From the NCBI GenBank assembly GCA_965249965.1, contig OZ252262.1:2852001-2916000 (forward strand): a stretch of DNA of 64,000 nucleotides. Direction: 5' to 3'. The position numbers and the translations under genes were made by a program. This DNA is from HXMU1420-13 sp965249965 (lineage in GTDB: Bacteria; Bacteroidota; Rhodothermia; Balneolales; Balneolaceae). The notes under the pieces are model-generated. The model was given only the letters and a program-made list of their open reading frames with translations, searched no databases and was not told the origin of the DNA. Below are positions 46,203 through 55,759 of this stretch, one piece after another (position 1 is the first letter of the stretch; each line of letters opens with the position of its first letter).

Positions 46203-47489
46203 TCACAAAGAAATTACATTAAAAATATTAGCCAATCTTTGAGTCAGTTTTTTTCGGTCAAATTGATCGATAAATTTTTCGTTTGGGCTCGGTAGATCGT
46301 TCTTCTCCCAGAGCTTAAATACCTGTTCAATTGTTTGAGCTATTTCAGTTATTGAATTCGGTTTAGCATAAAATCCAGCTTCATAATCTTCAAGTAATTT
46401 GGTGGCCTCCGAGGTATGTAGAAGACCAATAATCGGTTTTCTACTTCCAAAGTATTCGAAGAGTTTGCCGGTTTTAATCTGTTTTAAACCTGGATCAAAA
46501 TTTGAAATCATCCAAAGAACATCGGCATGTTTGAGATTTTCTACAGCCTGCTGATGTGCTACATATCCGTAGTCTGTTACTGAGTCTTTGACTCCCAAAA
46601 AATCAATTAGCTCTAAAACCCGTGGCTCCAACCCACTTTGAAAATGTAAGTGTATCTTTTCACGACTAATTCTGTGTTCGTCTATCAACTTGTTTACCGC
46701 TTTCAGCAAAATATCAGGTTGATTTTGCTCATAAAAAAGTCCGCTGTAGAGTAGATTTAATTTCCCTTTCTGATATTTAAAACTGGATTGCACACCATTA
46801 TTCTCAAAATCATCAGGATCAAAACCATGGGGTACAACTTCCACCCTGTTTTCTATTTCTGGATAGTCTGCTTTAAAGTTTGCTTTTATATGATCATCTA
46901 AACAAATAATCTTATCCGAAGTGGCAACTACTGCTCTTTCCTGATTTCGGAGAATCTGCTTTTGCCACGCCCACATTTCTTCTTGAAAATGATTCCGCGT
47001 CCAAGAGTCCCGATAATCAACCACTAAAGGTAGCCCAGTCTTTTCTTTCACCTTTCTACCAATAATATGATTACTAAAAGGTGGGGCGGTACTAAAAATC
47101 AGATCGATATTATTTTCTGAAATTATTTTCAGAGCTTTCTGTACAGCCGGTTTAATCCATCCTCTTTTATTATCAGGATAAAAAAATAGTCGGGAAAATT
47201 GCCTTAGATACTTCGCGCGGTCATCAGAAATAGTAAGTTCTTTCTTCTTACTTGATGTTGCAGCTTTTTGAAAAATATCAGCATTTTTTACTCGATGGAT
47301 TTCAAGATCTATTTGTTGGAGTTCTACTTCTAATGTTTCATCAAAAGTGTGATATATACCAGGTTCGGGACACAATATGACGGGTGTCCAATCGAAATTC
47401 CTCAAATACTTGGCAAATTTGAGTGGGCGTTGAACACCACTCCCACCCATAGGTGGAAAATAGTACACGATGAAAAGGACGTTCTTCAT
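46203..47489 (-). CDS. Glycosyltransferase family 4 protein
   Basis: 428 residues from ATG 47489; a GTG at 47501 is also in frame, but the ATG has an AAAAGG about 11 bp upstream. The N-terminal F-I-V-Y-Y-F-P-P-M-G-G-S-G-V-Q-R loop is typical of GT4 enzymes, and the C-terminal K-T-G-K-L-F-E-Y-F-G-S-R-K-P-I matches the donor site. Sugar and acceptor unknown. Squeezed between guaB (3 bp) and the M23 gene (27 bp). Confidence 0.88.
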   Translation of the reverse strand: MKNVLFIVYYFPPMGGSGVQRPLKFAKYLRNFDWTPVILCPEPGIYHTFDETLEVELQQIDLEIHRVKNADIFQKAATSSKKKELTISDDRAKYLRQFSRLFFYPDNKRGWIKPAVQKALKIISENNIDLIFSTAPPFSNHIIGRKVKEKTGLPLVVDYRDSWTRNHFQEEMWAWQKQILRNQERAVVATSDKIICLDDHIKANFKADYPEIENRVEVVPHGFDPDDFENNGVQSSFKYQKGKLNLLYSGLFYEQNQPDILLKAVNKLIDEHRISREKIHLHFQSGLEPRVLELIDFLGVKDSVTDYGYVAHQQAVENLKHADVLWMISNFDPGLKQIKTGKLFEYFGSRKPIIGLLHTSEATKLLEDYEAGFYAKPNSITEIAQTIEQVFKLWEKNDLPSPNEKFIDQFDRKKLTQRLANIFNVISL

Positions 47490-47504
47490 CTTCAAACGCA
47501 CCTT

Positions 47505-48986
47505 TTAAACAGAATAATTTGGGGCCTCTTTTGTAATCTGAACGGTGTGTGGATGACTTTCTCTGTAGGATGCCGCCGAAATTTGCACAAATTCTGCCTT
47601 TTTTAGTTCGTCAATGTTTGCCGCTCCGCAATATCCCATAGCAGCTTTAAGTCCGCCATTCATTTGATGCACAACTTCACTTAAAAATCCTTTGAATGGA
47701 ACACGACCTTCAATGCCTTCAGGAACCAGTTTATTTAAATCATCCTCAACATCCTGGAAGTACCGATCCTTAGAACCTTTCTTCATTGCTCCAATACTTC
47801 CCATTCCTCGGTAAGACTTGTATTTACGCGACTCATATATAATAGTCTCTCCCGGACTTTCATCAACACCGGCAAACATTGAGCCCATCATTACAACATC
47901 TGCACCGCCTGCAAGTGCTTTTGGTATGTCCCCTGTTTGTTTGATACCACCATCGGCAACAAGTCCAATTCCTTTTTCACGGCAAAATTCAGAAACCTCC
48001 ATAATTGCACTAAGCTGAGGAACCCCAATTCCTGTGACGACCCGAGTTGTGCAAATTGATCCCGGTCCTACACCAACTTTAACAACATCTGCTCCTGCGT
48101 CTGCAAGTGCTTCAGCTGCTGCTTTTGTTGCTATATTTCCGCCAATTACATTTAATTCGGAATATTTCTTTTTGATTTCGGAAACTGTATTCAGAACACC
48201 TTGTGAATGTCCGTGTGCTGTATCTACGGTAATAATATCAACTCCGGCATTTACTAAAGCTTCCACACGATCCATAGTATCGGCAGTTACTCCTACAGCT
48301 GCACCTACTCTCAATCGTCCCAAATGATCTTTACAAGCATTAGGGAAATTCATTTTCTTTTCGATGTCTTTAAAAGTAATTAGACCAACAAGCTTATTTT
48401 TGCCATCAACGATTGGGAGTTTTTCAACTTTATAGGTCTGAAGAATTTCTTCAGCTTGTTTTAAGTTCGTTCCCTCTACCCCAGTAATGAGGTTCTCTTT
48501 GGTCATGATATCCCCAAGCTTTCTGGTGAGCTCAGATTCAAAGCGTAAATCTCGATTTGTAACAATTCCAATTAATAAACCAGTTTTATCAACAATTGGG
48601 ATACCACCAATTTTATGTTTGCGCATCAAATTTCGCGCATCAAGCACCGTAGCATCTGCCCCGAGAGTTACCGGATCCACGATCATCCCGCTTTCACTTC
48701 TTTTCACCAATCGAACATGTTCGGCTTGCTCTTCAATGGTCATGTTTTTGTGAAGCATTGCAATTCCGCCTTCGCGTGCTAGCGCAATTGCGAGACGATA
48801 TTCAGAAACCGTATCCATAGCAGCACTTAATACGGGGATATTAAGCTTCAATGTAGGGGTTAAATTCACACTGATATCTACTTCTCGCGGTAAAACATTA
48901 GAATAATTAGGCACAAGAAGTACATCGTCGTATGTTAGACCCTGGCGAGAAATGCGATCGAAAGGAGAATCGCTCATTTTATACAT
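47505..48986 (-). CDS. guaB: IMP dehydrogenase
   Basis: Converts IMP to XMP with NAD, the committed step to GMP. 493 residues (490 if the ATG three codons later is used). Begins with G-L-T-Y-D-D-V-L-L-V-P, contains two CBS domains (about 95-215), the catalytic loop G-S-I-C-T-T-R with Cys312, and E-G-x-x-G-R-V-P. It heads a long minus-strand cluster ending with ATP synthase. Confidence 0.97.
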   Translation of the reverse strand: MYKMSDSPFDRISRQGLTYDDVLLVPNYSNVLPREVDISVNLTPTLKLNIPVLSAAMDTVSEYRLAIALAREGGIAMLHKNMTIEEQAEHVRLVKRSESGMIVDPVTLGADATVLDARNLMRKHKIGGIPIVDKTGLLIGIVTNRDLRFESELTRKLGDIMTKENLITGVEGTNLKQAEEILQTYKVEKLPIVDGKNKLVGLITFKDIEKKMNFPNACKDHLGRLRVGAAVGVTADTMDRVEALVNAGVDIITVDTAHGHSQGVLNTVSEIKKKYSELNVIGGNIATKAAAEALADAGADVVKVGVGPGSICTTRVVTGIGVPQLSAIMEVSEFCREKGIGLVADGGIKQTGDIPKALAGGADVVMMGSMFAGVDESPGETIIYESRKYKSYRGMGSIGAMKKGSKDRYFQDVEDDLNKLVPEGIEGRVPFKGFLSEVVHQMNGGLKAAMGYCGAANIDELKKAEFVQISAASYRESHPHTVQITKEAPNYSV

Positions 48987-49014
48987 GAAACAGGAGATTT
49001 TGCTTGCAGTTTTT

Positions 49015-49022
49015 CAAAGATA
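49015..49022 (-). promoter_or_regulatory. Candidate guaB promoter -7 box
   Basis: TATCTTTG on the minus strand matches TAnnTTTG and lies 28 bp before the upstream guaB ATG. No clear -33 TTTG at the expected spacing. Confidence 0.35.
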
Positions 49023-49099
49023 CACATTATTGCTCGCAAGTTTAATGCTTTAAACTATTTTTTTAATTCTTCGTAAAGACTTCCGATTATATCATAACT

Positions 49100-49849
49100 A
49101 TGCGTTCGTTCAATAAAAGTGAAATACAAGGTATTCTAGCCAAAGCTGCAGAATTGGAGATGTCCAAATCTATAAAGGATAATTCTGAGCATTTAACAGA
49201 AGATGAGCTATTGGCTATTGCGAAAGAATCGGGCATTAGCAGTAAAAGCATGAAAGCTGCGATGAATGCACTGGCAAATCCTGAATTCATTAATGAGTTT
49301 AACTGGCTGAAAGGCAGCACTCGAATTCAACATTTGGAACAGTTCGATCACTCGTTAGAATCAGAGCATTTAGCTAAAATTCTACGAATGCTTCAAAACA
49401 ATGAAAGTGAATTAGGTGAAACTGAGTTGCACTCCAAAAATCTCAGCTGGACGTTACAACGAGAAATTGAATCAACAAAAGTGTTAGTGTATGAGGATCA
49501 TGGTAAAACATCCTTTGAATATACCAGCGATTGGACCGCACTTAAGTTTATACTTGGCACATTCCCCTTTATAATCATGTTTTTAATAACACTTTTAACT
49601 ACCAAAGGAATGGGCTTTGATAAATTTACTTCGCTTTTGATTGCTCCATTTGGCGGAATATTTGGTCTTGCAGGTGGATGGTTGTTCTTAAAGCACAAAT
49701 TTGAAGAGCAAAAAGCCAAACTTTATACAACTCTTGATGATCTAAGAGGTTTGTTTTTAGAAGGAGATGAAGAACATATTTCCATTGAGGCGTCGAATTC
49801 AATTAATTCCGGAGTTACAAATAACCAAAAAGGGAAAACTAGGGCATAA
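49100..49849 (+). CDS. Membrane protein of unknown family, first of a tandem pair
   Basis: 249 residues. An N-terminal helical region (L-T-E-D-E-L-L-A-I-A-K-E-S-G-I-S) looks like an EF-hand-like or HTH-like segment but lacks full calcium ligands. Two transmembrane segments lie near residues 150-195, followed by a charged tail. Similar in layout and sequence to the next gene. Divergent from guaB. Function unknown. Confidence 0.75.
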   Translation: MRSFNKSEIQGILAKAAELEMSKSIKDNSEHLTEDELLAIAKESGISSKSMKAAMNALANPEFINEFNWLKGSTRIQHLEQFDHSLESEHLAKILRMLQNNESELGETELHSKNLSWTLQREIESTKVLVYEDHGKTSFEYTSDWTALKFILGTFPFIIMFLITLLTTKGMGFDKFTSLLIAPFGGIFGLAGGWLFLKHKFEEQKAKLYTTLDDLRGLFLEGDEEHISIEASNSINSGVTNNQKGKTRA

Positions 49850-49851
49850 AT

Positions 49852-50607
49852 ATGTCAGGGCCATTATTTAATAAGAAAGAAATTAGTCAAATACTTAAGA
49901 AGGCATCAGAAATCCAAACGCAAAAGGATTTATATGGCGACAAAGACGGCCTTACCCAACAGGAATTAGTTAGTCTGGCTGAAGAAGTAGGCATTGATAA
50001 AGACTCATTATTAGAAGCTATCGCGAACCGTGATGTAGCCACCATCGATAATACATTTAATTGGATAAAAGGCACTTCTAAAGTACAAAACATCGCATCA
50101 GTCGACGGCGAGATATCAGCTGAAAATTGGGATGAGGTTATTAGAGAGATTCGAAGAGTAATTGGGGGAATTGGTAAAGATTCGAATCAAAGAGGGACCT
50201 TTGAATGGGAACAGCGGTTAAAGGAAATTGGATATCGTCACATTTCTTTAACGCCGGCAAACGGGAAAACCCGCGTTCAATATGTATATAGCTGGAGAGG
50301 CATAAAATTCATGAGCAACATGTTCGGCTTTATGATTCCAGCGATGTTTGTAGCTGGAAGCCTGGGCGATTCTGGATTTCCTTTAATTGCATTCTTAGCT
50401 ATTTCAGGAATAGCAGGGATTGCGGGAGTATTTACCACTAGAATATTTCTTAAACCATATTTTGAAAAGCAAAAAAAGCTAATGCAATCAACGCTTCAAG
50501 CTATTTCAAGAACTTTAAAAAGCACTGGCTCGTCTAGTATTATGTTTGAGGAGAATGCCTACGAGAACGCAGACACTCTCCCCTCAAATCAAAAGTCTCG
50601 AGCCTAG
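49852..50607 (+). CDS. Membrane protein of unknown family, second of a tandem pair
   Basis: 251 residues, starting 2 bp after the previous stop. It shares with its neighbour F-N-K-x-E-I, L-T-x-x-E-L, the F-N-W-(L/I)-K-G-(S/T)-(T/S) block, a W-x-x-(L/I)-K-F-x-x-x-x-F entry into two transmembrane helices and an F-E-x-Q-K-x-x tail. Clearly a diverged duplicate. Its stop abuts the stop of the convergent gene. Confidence 0.75.
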   Translation: MSGPLFNKKEISQILKKASEIQTQKDLYGDKDGLTQQELVSLAEEVGIDKDSLLEAIANRDVATIDNTFNWIKGTSKVQNIASVDGEISAENWDEVIREIRRVIGGIGKDSNQRGTFEWEQRLKEIGYRHISLTPANGKTRVQYVYSWRGIKFMSNMFGFMIPAMFVAGSLGDSGFPLIAFLAISGIAGIAGVFTTRIFLKPYFEKQKKLMQSTLQAISRTLKSTGSSSIMFEENAYENADTLPSNQKSRA

Positions 50608-50949
50608 TCACAGTGATTTTACTTTCAGAGCTTTAATTGCTGCCTCTTTAGATGCAATCTTATCCAAAAAGCTTTGTACCCAAAAGTGAACGGTTTCTCG
50701 TCTTCTTTGAATGTAAGGATCACAAGTTGAATACAATCCTTTTAGTTCTTTCACCATAAATCGAACATCGTCATAGATTTCGATTTTTATTTCATCGGGT
50801 AATTTGGCCCAACCCAGTAGGTTGAATGCTTCTTGCATTTCGGTATACTCTTCAGCGCTTTCTTTTTTGATTCGCTTTAAAAGTGGAGCAATAAATAGAT
50901 TTGCGGTTTTAGCTGTTTTGCGAGTAGAAGTGTGAACTTGTGGTGTCAT
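50608..50949 (-). CDS. Small helical hypothetical protein
   Basis: 113 residues, mostly alpha-helical and charged, with no signal peptide or membrane segment. No family recognised. It shares no gap with the convergent membrane protein gene and is divergent from the DUF2911 gene. Confidence 0.55.
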   Translation of the reverse strand: MTPQVHTSTRKTAKTANLFIAPLLKRIKKESAEEYTEMQEAFNLLGWAKLPDEIKIEIYDDVRFMVKELKGLYSTCDPYIQRRRETVHFWVQSFLDKIASKEAAIKALKVKSL

Positions 50950-50991
50950 CGATTTGAGTATTTGTTTTTGATTTACCCAAATCTACAACCT

Positions 50992-51015
50992 GGGAGTGAC
51001 AGCATTATGTCACCC
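50992..51015. repeat. Hairpin in the divergent intergenic region
   Basis: GTGACA and TGTCAC pair around a 6-base loop. Flanking GGG and CCC extend the stem with one bulged A. It lies between the small hypothetical gene and the DUF2911 gene. Could be an operator or a 5' leader hairpin; the gap is only 143 bp. Confidence 0.35.
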
Positions 51016-51092
51016 TTCTTCAGCATATTATTTACAATCTTGAATATTTCCTTTTCTGATATTAATAGTCAAACAATCCAAGCATCAATATT

Positions 51093-52046
51093 ATGAAAAC
51101 CTTTCGATCAATTTTATTTCCTTTATCAATACTTATTGTGTTTTCGAACACAATCAATGCACAACTACCTGTTTCTCTAACTTTACCTCAGGTAAGCCCA
51201 CTTGAAGATCGCAGCATAACAATCGGTCTTACAGAAATATCATTCGAGTATAGTTCTGTAGGGATAAAAGACCGCGATATTTGGGGAGGATTAATTCCAT
51301 ATGGAGAAGTCTGGAGGACTGGGGCAAATAAGAACACCGTTTTTACCGTTTCGGATGATGTTTTGATAAATGGACAAAATTTAGCCGCCGGATCGTATGG
51401 ATTTCACACCATTCCCGGTGAAGAAGAATGGGTAATCATTTTCTCAAATAACAGCGAAGCTTGGGGAAGCTATTTTTATGATGAATCTGAAGATGCACTT
51501 CGCATTTCAGTACCAGTTTCCGAAATGGATAGCCGTTATGAGTGGATGAAATTCTCTTTTAGCAACTATACCGCTACATCTGTTGATGTGTCTTTAAAAT
51601 GGGCGTACCGTAGTATTCCATTTACCGTTGAGGTTCCAATGGAAGTCACTTTTTCAAATATTGAAAAGCAATTTACTACCCGACCAGCGTTTACCTGGCA
51701 AGGTTGGGTGCAAGGCGCCGCTTACACTATCAACAATAATTACCGCATTGATAAAGGCCTTGAATGGGCAGAGCGTGCTATTGGAATGGAAAGAAGCGTT
51801 CAAACATTAGGAACAGCCGCAAAATTATATGTTCTAAATGATCAGACCGAAAAAGGATATGAAATTGCATCAGAAATGATTGAAACGTGGGGAGAAAATT
51901 GGCGTTCGCATTATTCTGCTGCTGAAGTGTATGAAACTGCTGAAGACTTAGAAATGGCAACCAAAGCTTATGAAATGGCTATATCTCTTGTGCCCGATGA
52001 ACGATCTAAACAAGTGTTAAGGCAACGAATTGAACGATTAGATTAA
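51093..52046 (+). CDS. DUF2911 secreted protein with TPR-like tail
   Basis: 317 residues with a signal peptide ending at I-N-A-Q. DUF2911 pattern: Y-S-S-V-G-I-K-D-R-D-I-W-G-G-L-I-P-Y-G-E-V-W-R-T-G-A-N, then G-S-Y-G-F-H-T-I-P-G. The C-terminal third (about 215-315) is made of helical TPR-like repeats. Role unknown. Its stop overlaps the folD stop by 4 bp. Confidence 0.85.
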   Translation: MKTFRSILFPLSILIVFSNTINAQLPVSLTLPQVSPLEDRSITIGLTEISFEYSSVGIKDRDIWGGLIPYGEVWRTGANKNTVFTVSDDVLINGQNLAAGSYGFHTIPGEEEWVIIFSNNSEAWGSYFYDESEDALRISVPVSEMDSRYEWMKFSFSNYTATSVDVSLKWAYRSIPFTVEVPMEVTFSNIEKQFTTRPAFTWQGWVQGAAYTINNNYRIDKGLEWAERAIGMERSVQTLGTAAKLYVLNDQTEKGYEIASEMIETWGENWRSHYSAAEVYETAEDLEMATKAYEMAISLVPDERSKQVLRQRIERLD

Positions 52047-52933
52047 TCCGGATAAATCGATTTTTTTGCAGCCAGCAAGGTATTCTTCATCAACATGGCA
52101 ACGGTCATGGGTCCCACTCCACCCGGGACTGGAGTTATCCAGCTGGCTTTCTTTTTAACTGCCTCGAAATCAACATCTCCGACTAATTTGTAGCCTTTCT
52201 TTGTCGTTTCGTCTGCAATTCGGTTGATTCCTACATCTATCACAACTACTCCCTCTTTAACCATCTCAGGTTTGATGAGATGTGGCTGACCGGCAGCAAC
52301 TATCAAAATATCTGCATGAATGGTGTGTGCAGTAAGATCTTTAGTAAACTTGTGACAAATGGTAGTTGTCGCTTTACCTGTAGAATTCTCACGGGACAAC
52401 ATTACTGCCATGGGCGATCCAACAATATCACTGGCTCCAACAACTACAGCATGCTTCGATTTTACTTGTATACTGTAATGCTTAAATAATTCCATAACCC
52501 CGGCCGGAGTACAAGATCGAAAACAAGGTTGGTCGATTGAAAGTCGCCCTACATTCATTGGATGAAAACCATCTACATCTTTTCGATGATCAATACTTTC
52601 GATGACATCATATTTCGAAAGATGAGACGGAAGCGGCATTTGTACCAAAATACCATCCACAGAATCGTTTTTATTGTAGCTTTGGATCGTTTCTTTTAAT
52701 TCGCGTGCTGAAATAGTGTCTTGCAAAACAAGCGTGTTTGTCTCGATTCCAACATCAGCGCAAGCTTTAGTTTTTGTACCTGTATACACAATAGATGCAG
52801 GATCATCCCCAACTAAAATAACTTGCAAAAAAGGTGGCCTATTTCCTTTTGCTACCCATTGCTCAACATCATTACGAACACCCGCACGCATCAATGCTGC
52901 TACTTTCTTACCGTCTATGATTTCTGCGCCCAT
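52043..52933 (-). CDS. folD: Bifunctional methylenetetrahydrofolate dehydrogenase/cyclohydrolase
   Basis: 296 residues. Converts 5,10-methylene-THF to 10-formyl-THF in one-carbon metabolism. Contains the catalytic-lysine region Y-x-x-T-K-T-K-A-C-A-D-V-G-I, G-I-L-V-Q-M-P-L-P, the Rossmann motif V-V-G-A-S-D-I-V-G-S-P and the closing P-V-P-G-G-V-G-P-M-T. Starts 1 bp after the NtrC-type regulator. Confidence 0.96.
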   Translation of the reverse strand: MGAEIIDGKKVAALMRAGVRNDVEQWVAKGNRPPFLQVILVGDDPASIVYTGTKTKACADVGIETNTLVLQDTISARELKETIQSYNKNDSVDGILVQMPLPSHLSKYDVIESIDHRKDVDGFHPMNVGRLSIDQPCFRSCTPAGVMELFKHYSIQVKSKHAVVVGASDIVGSPMAVMLSRENSTGKATTTICHKFTKDLTAHTIHADILIVAAGQPHLIKPEMVKEGVVVIDVGINRIADETTKKGYKLVGDVDFEAVKKKASWITPVPGGVGPMTVAMLMKNTLLAAKKSIYPD

Positions 52934-52934
52934 A

Positions 52935-54302
52935 TTATCGTTCGATATTATATTTTTTCATTTTGTTGTACACATGACTTCGCTGTAATCCGATCGCTTC
53001 TGCGGTCTTAGAAATATTCCAGTTATGCTTTTCTAACTGCCGCTGCAAAAATACACGTTCTGTAGCTTCCTTATAAAGCTGAAAATTATCTTCCTGATTT
53101 GCAAGGTCTTCTAATTTAGTATGCTGATGATTCGCCTGAATCACAGATTCAATCAACGCACGATCCATAATTCCATCCATGGATAAAATCGCTAATCGTT
53201 CTACTGCATTTTGGAGCTCGCGTACATTGCCACTCCAATTTCGTTCTTGCAATACGGATAACCCATCTGCCGAAAATTCTACCTTGCCTAGACTGATATC
53301 TTCGGATTGAAGCTTCTCTAGCCAGGCTTGTGCAATTCCAGGAATATCTTGTTTTCGTTCATCTAATGGTGGGACATCAATAGGAATAACACTTATTCTG
53401 TGATACAGATCTTCGCGAAATCGACCTTCTGCAATTTCTTCTTCCAAATTTTTATTTGTAGCGGCAAGTACTCTTACATCTACATTTATTGCTTCAGTAC
53501 CACCTACTCGTGTGATTTCCTGCTCTTGTAAAACTCGTAATAGTTTTGATTGCGCATCCAGTGGCATATCCCCGATTTCATCCAGAAAAAGAGTGCCACC
53601 ATCTGCTTGTTCAAACTTTCCTTTTCTTTGTTGATGCGCCCCTGTAAAAGCGCCTTTTTCATGTCCGAATAATTCGCTTTCAATTAATTCTGTCGGAATC
53701 GCCGCACAATTTACATCCACAAATGCCTCATTCACACGAGGGCTTTTCTCATGAATCCATCGTGCTACTAATTCTTTTCCGGTTCCATTTGCACCGGTAA
53801 TTAATACCCGCGACTTAGATGGAGCTACTTTATCTATCATTTGTTTGATACGGGCAATAGCCACGCTTTCACCTAAAATCTCCGGCAACTTAGGGAGTCG
53901 CTTTTTGATTTTTGTAATCTGTTGATTCAGATTCTGCTGCGACAACGCATTTCGAGTTGCAACCAACAATCGATTTAAATCCGGTGGTTTTTCTAGGAAA
54001 TCGAAGGCTCCGTTTTTTGTTGCCTCAACAGCAATTTCAATTGTACCATGACCCGAAATCATAATTACCGGCATTTGGTAGCCAAGCTTTCGGATTTCTT
54101 TCAGAGTTTCAAGGCCATCCATCCCCTTCATTTTGATATCCAGAAAAATCAAATCAATCTGATGTTGTTGAACGCACCTCACAGCTTCTAGTCCACTTTC
54201 AGCAGTGGTTACCTGATAATCCTCAAACTCTAAAATTTCCTTCAGCGTATTGCGAATTGCTCGTTCGTCGTCGGTGACCAATATGTGAGGGGTTTTAGCC
54301 AT
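52935..54302 (-). CDS. Sigma-54-dependent response regulator (NtrC family)
   Basis: 455 residues: receiver domain (phospho-acceptor D55 in F-L-D-I-K, acidic pair D11-D12), AAA+ domain with Walker A G-A-N-G-T-G-K-E and the sigma-54 contact loop G-A-F-T-G-A, and a C-terminal Fis-type helix-turn-helix (about 410-455). It should activate sigma-54 promoters when phosphorylated. No histidine kinase is adjacent, so the signal is unknown. Between dacB (12 bp) and folD (1 bp). Confidence 0.95.
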   Translation of the reverse strand: MAKTPHILVTDDERAIRNTLKEILEFEDYQVTTAESGLEAVRCVQQHQIDLIFLDIKMKGMDGLETLKEIRKLGYQMPVIMISGHGTIEIAVEATKNGAFDFLEKPPDLNRLLVATRNALSQQNLNQQITKIKKRLPKLPEILGESVAIARIKQMIDKVAPSKSRVLITGANGTGKELVARWIHEKSPRVNEAFVDVNCAAIPTELIESELFGHEKGAFTGAHQQRKGKFEQADGGTLFLDEIGDMPLDAQSKLLRVLQEQEITRVGGTEAINVDVRVLAATNKNLEEEIAEGRFREDLYHRISVIPIDVPPLDERKQDIPGIAQAWLEKLQSEDISLGKVEFSADGLSVLQERNWSGNVRELQNAVERLAILSMDGIMDRALIESVIQANHQHTKLEDLANQEDNFQLYKEATERVFLQRQLEKHNWNISKTAEAIGLQRSHVYNKMKKYNIER

Positions 54303-54314
54303 GCGAGAAGCTAA

Positions 54315-55754
54315 TCAATATTTCTCATACAGGAACATCAAAATCTCTTCGTGAATGGTATCAATGGGTCGGACTTTGCCAATAAAATTATTAGCTGCCA
54401 TACTCACTATCAAAGTGTCACCCGATGAAGTTTCGAAATAACCACTCAATGTTCGAACTCCACCTACATAACCTGACTTTCCATTAAAATTATTATAAAG
54501 CGAGGTCCCTTTCATCCGATGTGCAATGGTGCCATCAATTCCGGCAACAGATAAGCTGTTATAAAACGAATCGAACTCAGGATGATCCTGCATCTTAACG
54601 AGAAAGTCGGATAGAATGCTGGTTTTGGTAAAATTCCCTGATGCCATTCCGGATCCATCTTTCATGAATACATTTGTAGTATCAACTTCCATCCTTCCAA
54701 GAAAATCTCGTACCTCAGCAATCCCATTTTCGAAGGTTCCTGGAATTCCTTTGTTTTCTGCTGCCAGCGTTTTTAACAACATTTCAGTATAGAAATTGTC
54801 ACTCTCTTTGTTTGTCCACTCAATGAGTTTGGAAAGTGGTTCTGAGGTATGTGTAGCGAGTATTGTTAAGTTGTACCAGAAATCAGAGTTATCCTCTTTT
54901 TGTACCTCAAATTGGTGGCTCGTAGTGATTCCGTTCTTATTTAGATAATCATTAAAACTTTGAATAAAAAACTGTTCAGCCTCAGATATAGCTAAAGATT
55001 CTTCCTCCAAATATCCTTGAGGTAATGAGCTCCCCAAGTGAATTTCGTTTTTACCTAAATACTTAAGGTAATCTTCATCATATTTTGTATTTGTGGGGGC
55101 AATTGTCTGCCGATTATAGAACGTTACATACTTCGTATTATAAGGAAACCATGTTATTGAAGGTAAATCGCCAATCTCTCCGTTTGCCTCGACAATTAAA
55201 TCAACTGCATTATTATTGAAGGAAAGCGGATTGATTTCTACTCCATAATAAAAGCTTAGGTCTTCCCAATCCCACCCTTTTGGAAATATTTGATCATCAA
55301 AAAATCCAATATTGGCAATGATTGAACCTGATATTTCACGGATTCCGTTTTCTATAAGTTGATCTGTTAATGATCGAAACACGTATTCACGATCTTCATT
55401 GTACATGAAACCCGAAATACTGGGATCACCAACTCCGCGAACAATTAAATCACCATAAAACACAGAATCAGAACTAGAGCCGGATCCATAAATATGAGTC
55501 GCAAACTCATAATCAGAACCTAATCCATCTAAAATTGCAGCTGTGGTAAATAGTTTTTGATTGGATGCCGGAATTATGAATTTCCCGGAGTTATATTCTT
55601 CCAGAACATTTCCATCTATATCACGAACAGAGACTGACCAAAATGCCCCTGTTTCTGTTCCTTTTTCGATAATGGAAGTAACATTCTGAGCAGGAAGTGC
55701 GAGCGCAGCCAATGAACATATCAACGTAAAAAAGCTGCGTAAATTTAAAATCAT
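54315..55754 (-). CDS. dacB: D-alanyl-D-alanine carboxypeptidase/endopeptidase (PBP4, S13)
   Basis: 479 residues with a signal peptide ending L-A-L-P-A-Q. The three active-site motifs are present: S64-N-Q-K, S-D-N and K-S-G, with the domain insert typical of S13 between the first two. Cleaves peptidoglycan cross-links and terminal D-Ala in the periplasm. Five bp after the EIIA-Ntr gene. Confidence 0.93.
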   Translation of the reverse strand: MILNLRSFFTLICSLAALALPAQNVTSIIEKGTETGAFWSVSVRDIDGNVLEEYNSGKFIIPASNQKLFTTAAILDGLGSDYEFATHIYGSGSSSDSVFYGDLIVRGVGDPSISGFMYNEDREYVFRSLTDQLIENGIREISGSIIANIGFFDDQIFPKGWDWEDLSFYYGVEINPLSFNNNAVDLIVEANGEIGDLPSITWFPYNTKYVTFYNRQTIAPTNTKYDEDYLKYLGKNEIHLGSSLPQGYLEEESLAISEAEQFFIQSFNDYLNKNGITTSHQFEVQKEDNSDFWYNLTILATHTSEPLSKLIEWTNKESDNFYTEMLLKTLAAENKGIPGTFENGIAEVRDFLGRMEVDTTNVFMKDGSGMASGNFTKTSILSDFLVKMQDHPEFDSFYNSLSVAGIDGTIAHRMKGTSLYNNFNGKSGYVGGVRTLSGYFETSSGDTLIVSMAANNFIGKVRPIDTIHEEILMFLYEKY

Positions 55755-55759
55755 AAGGG

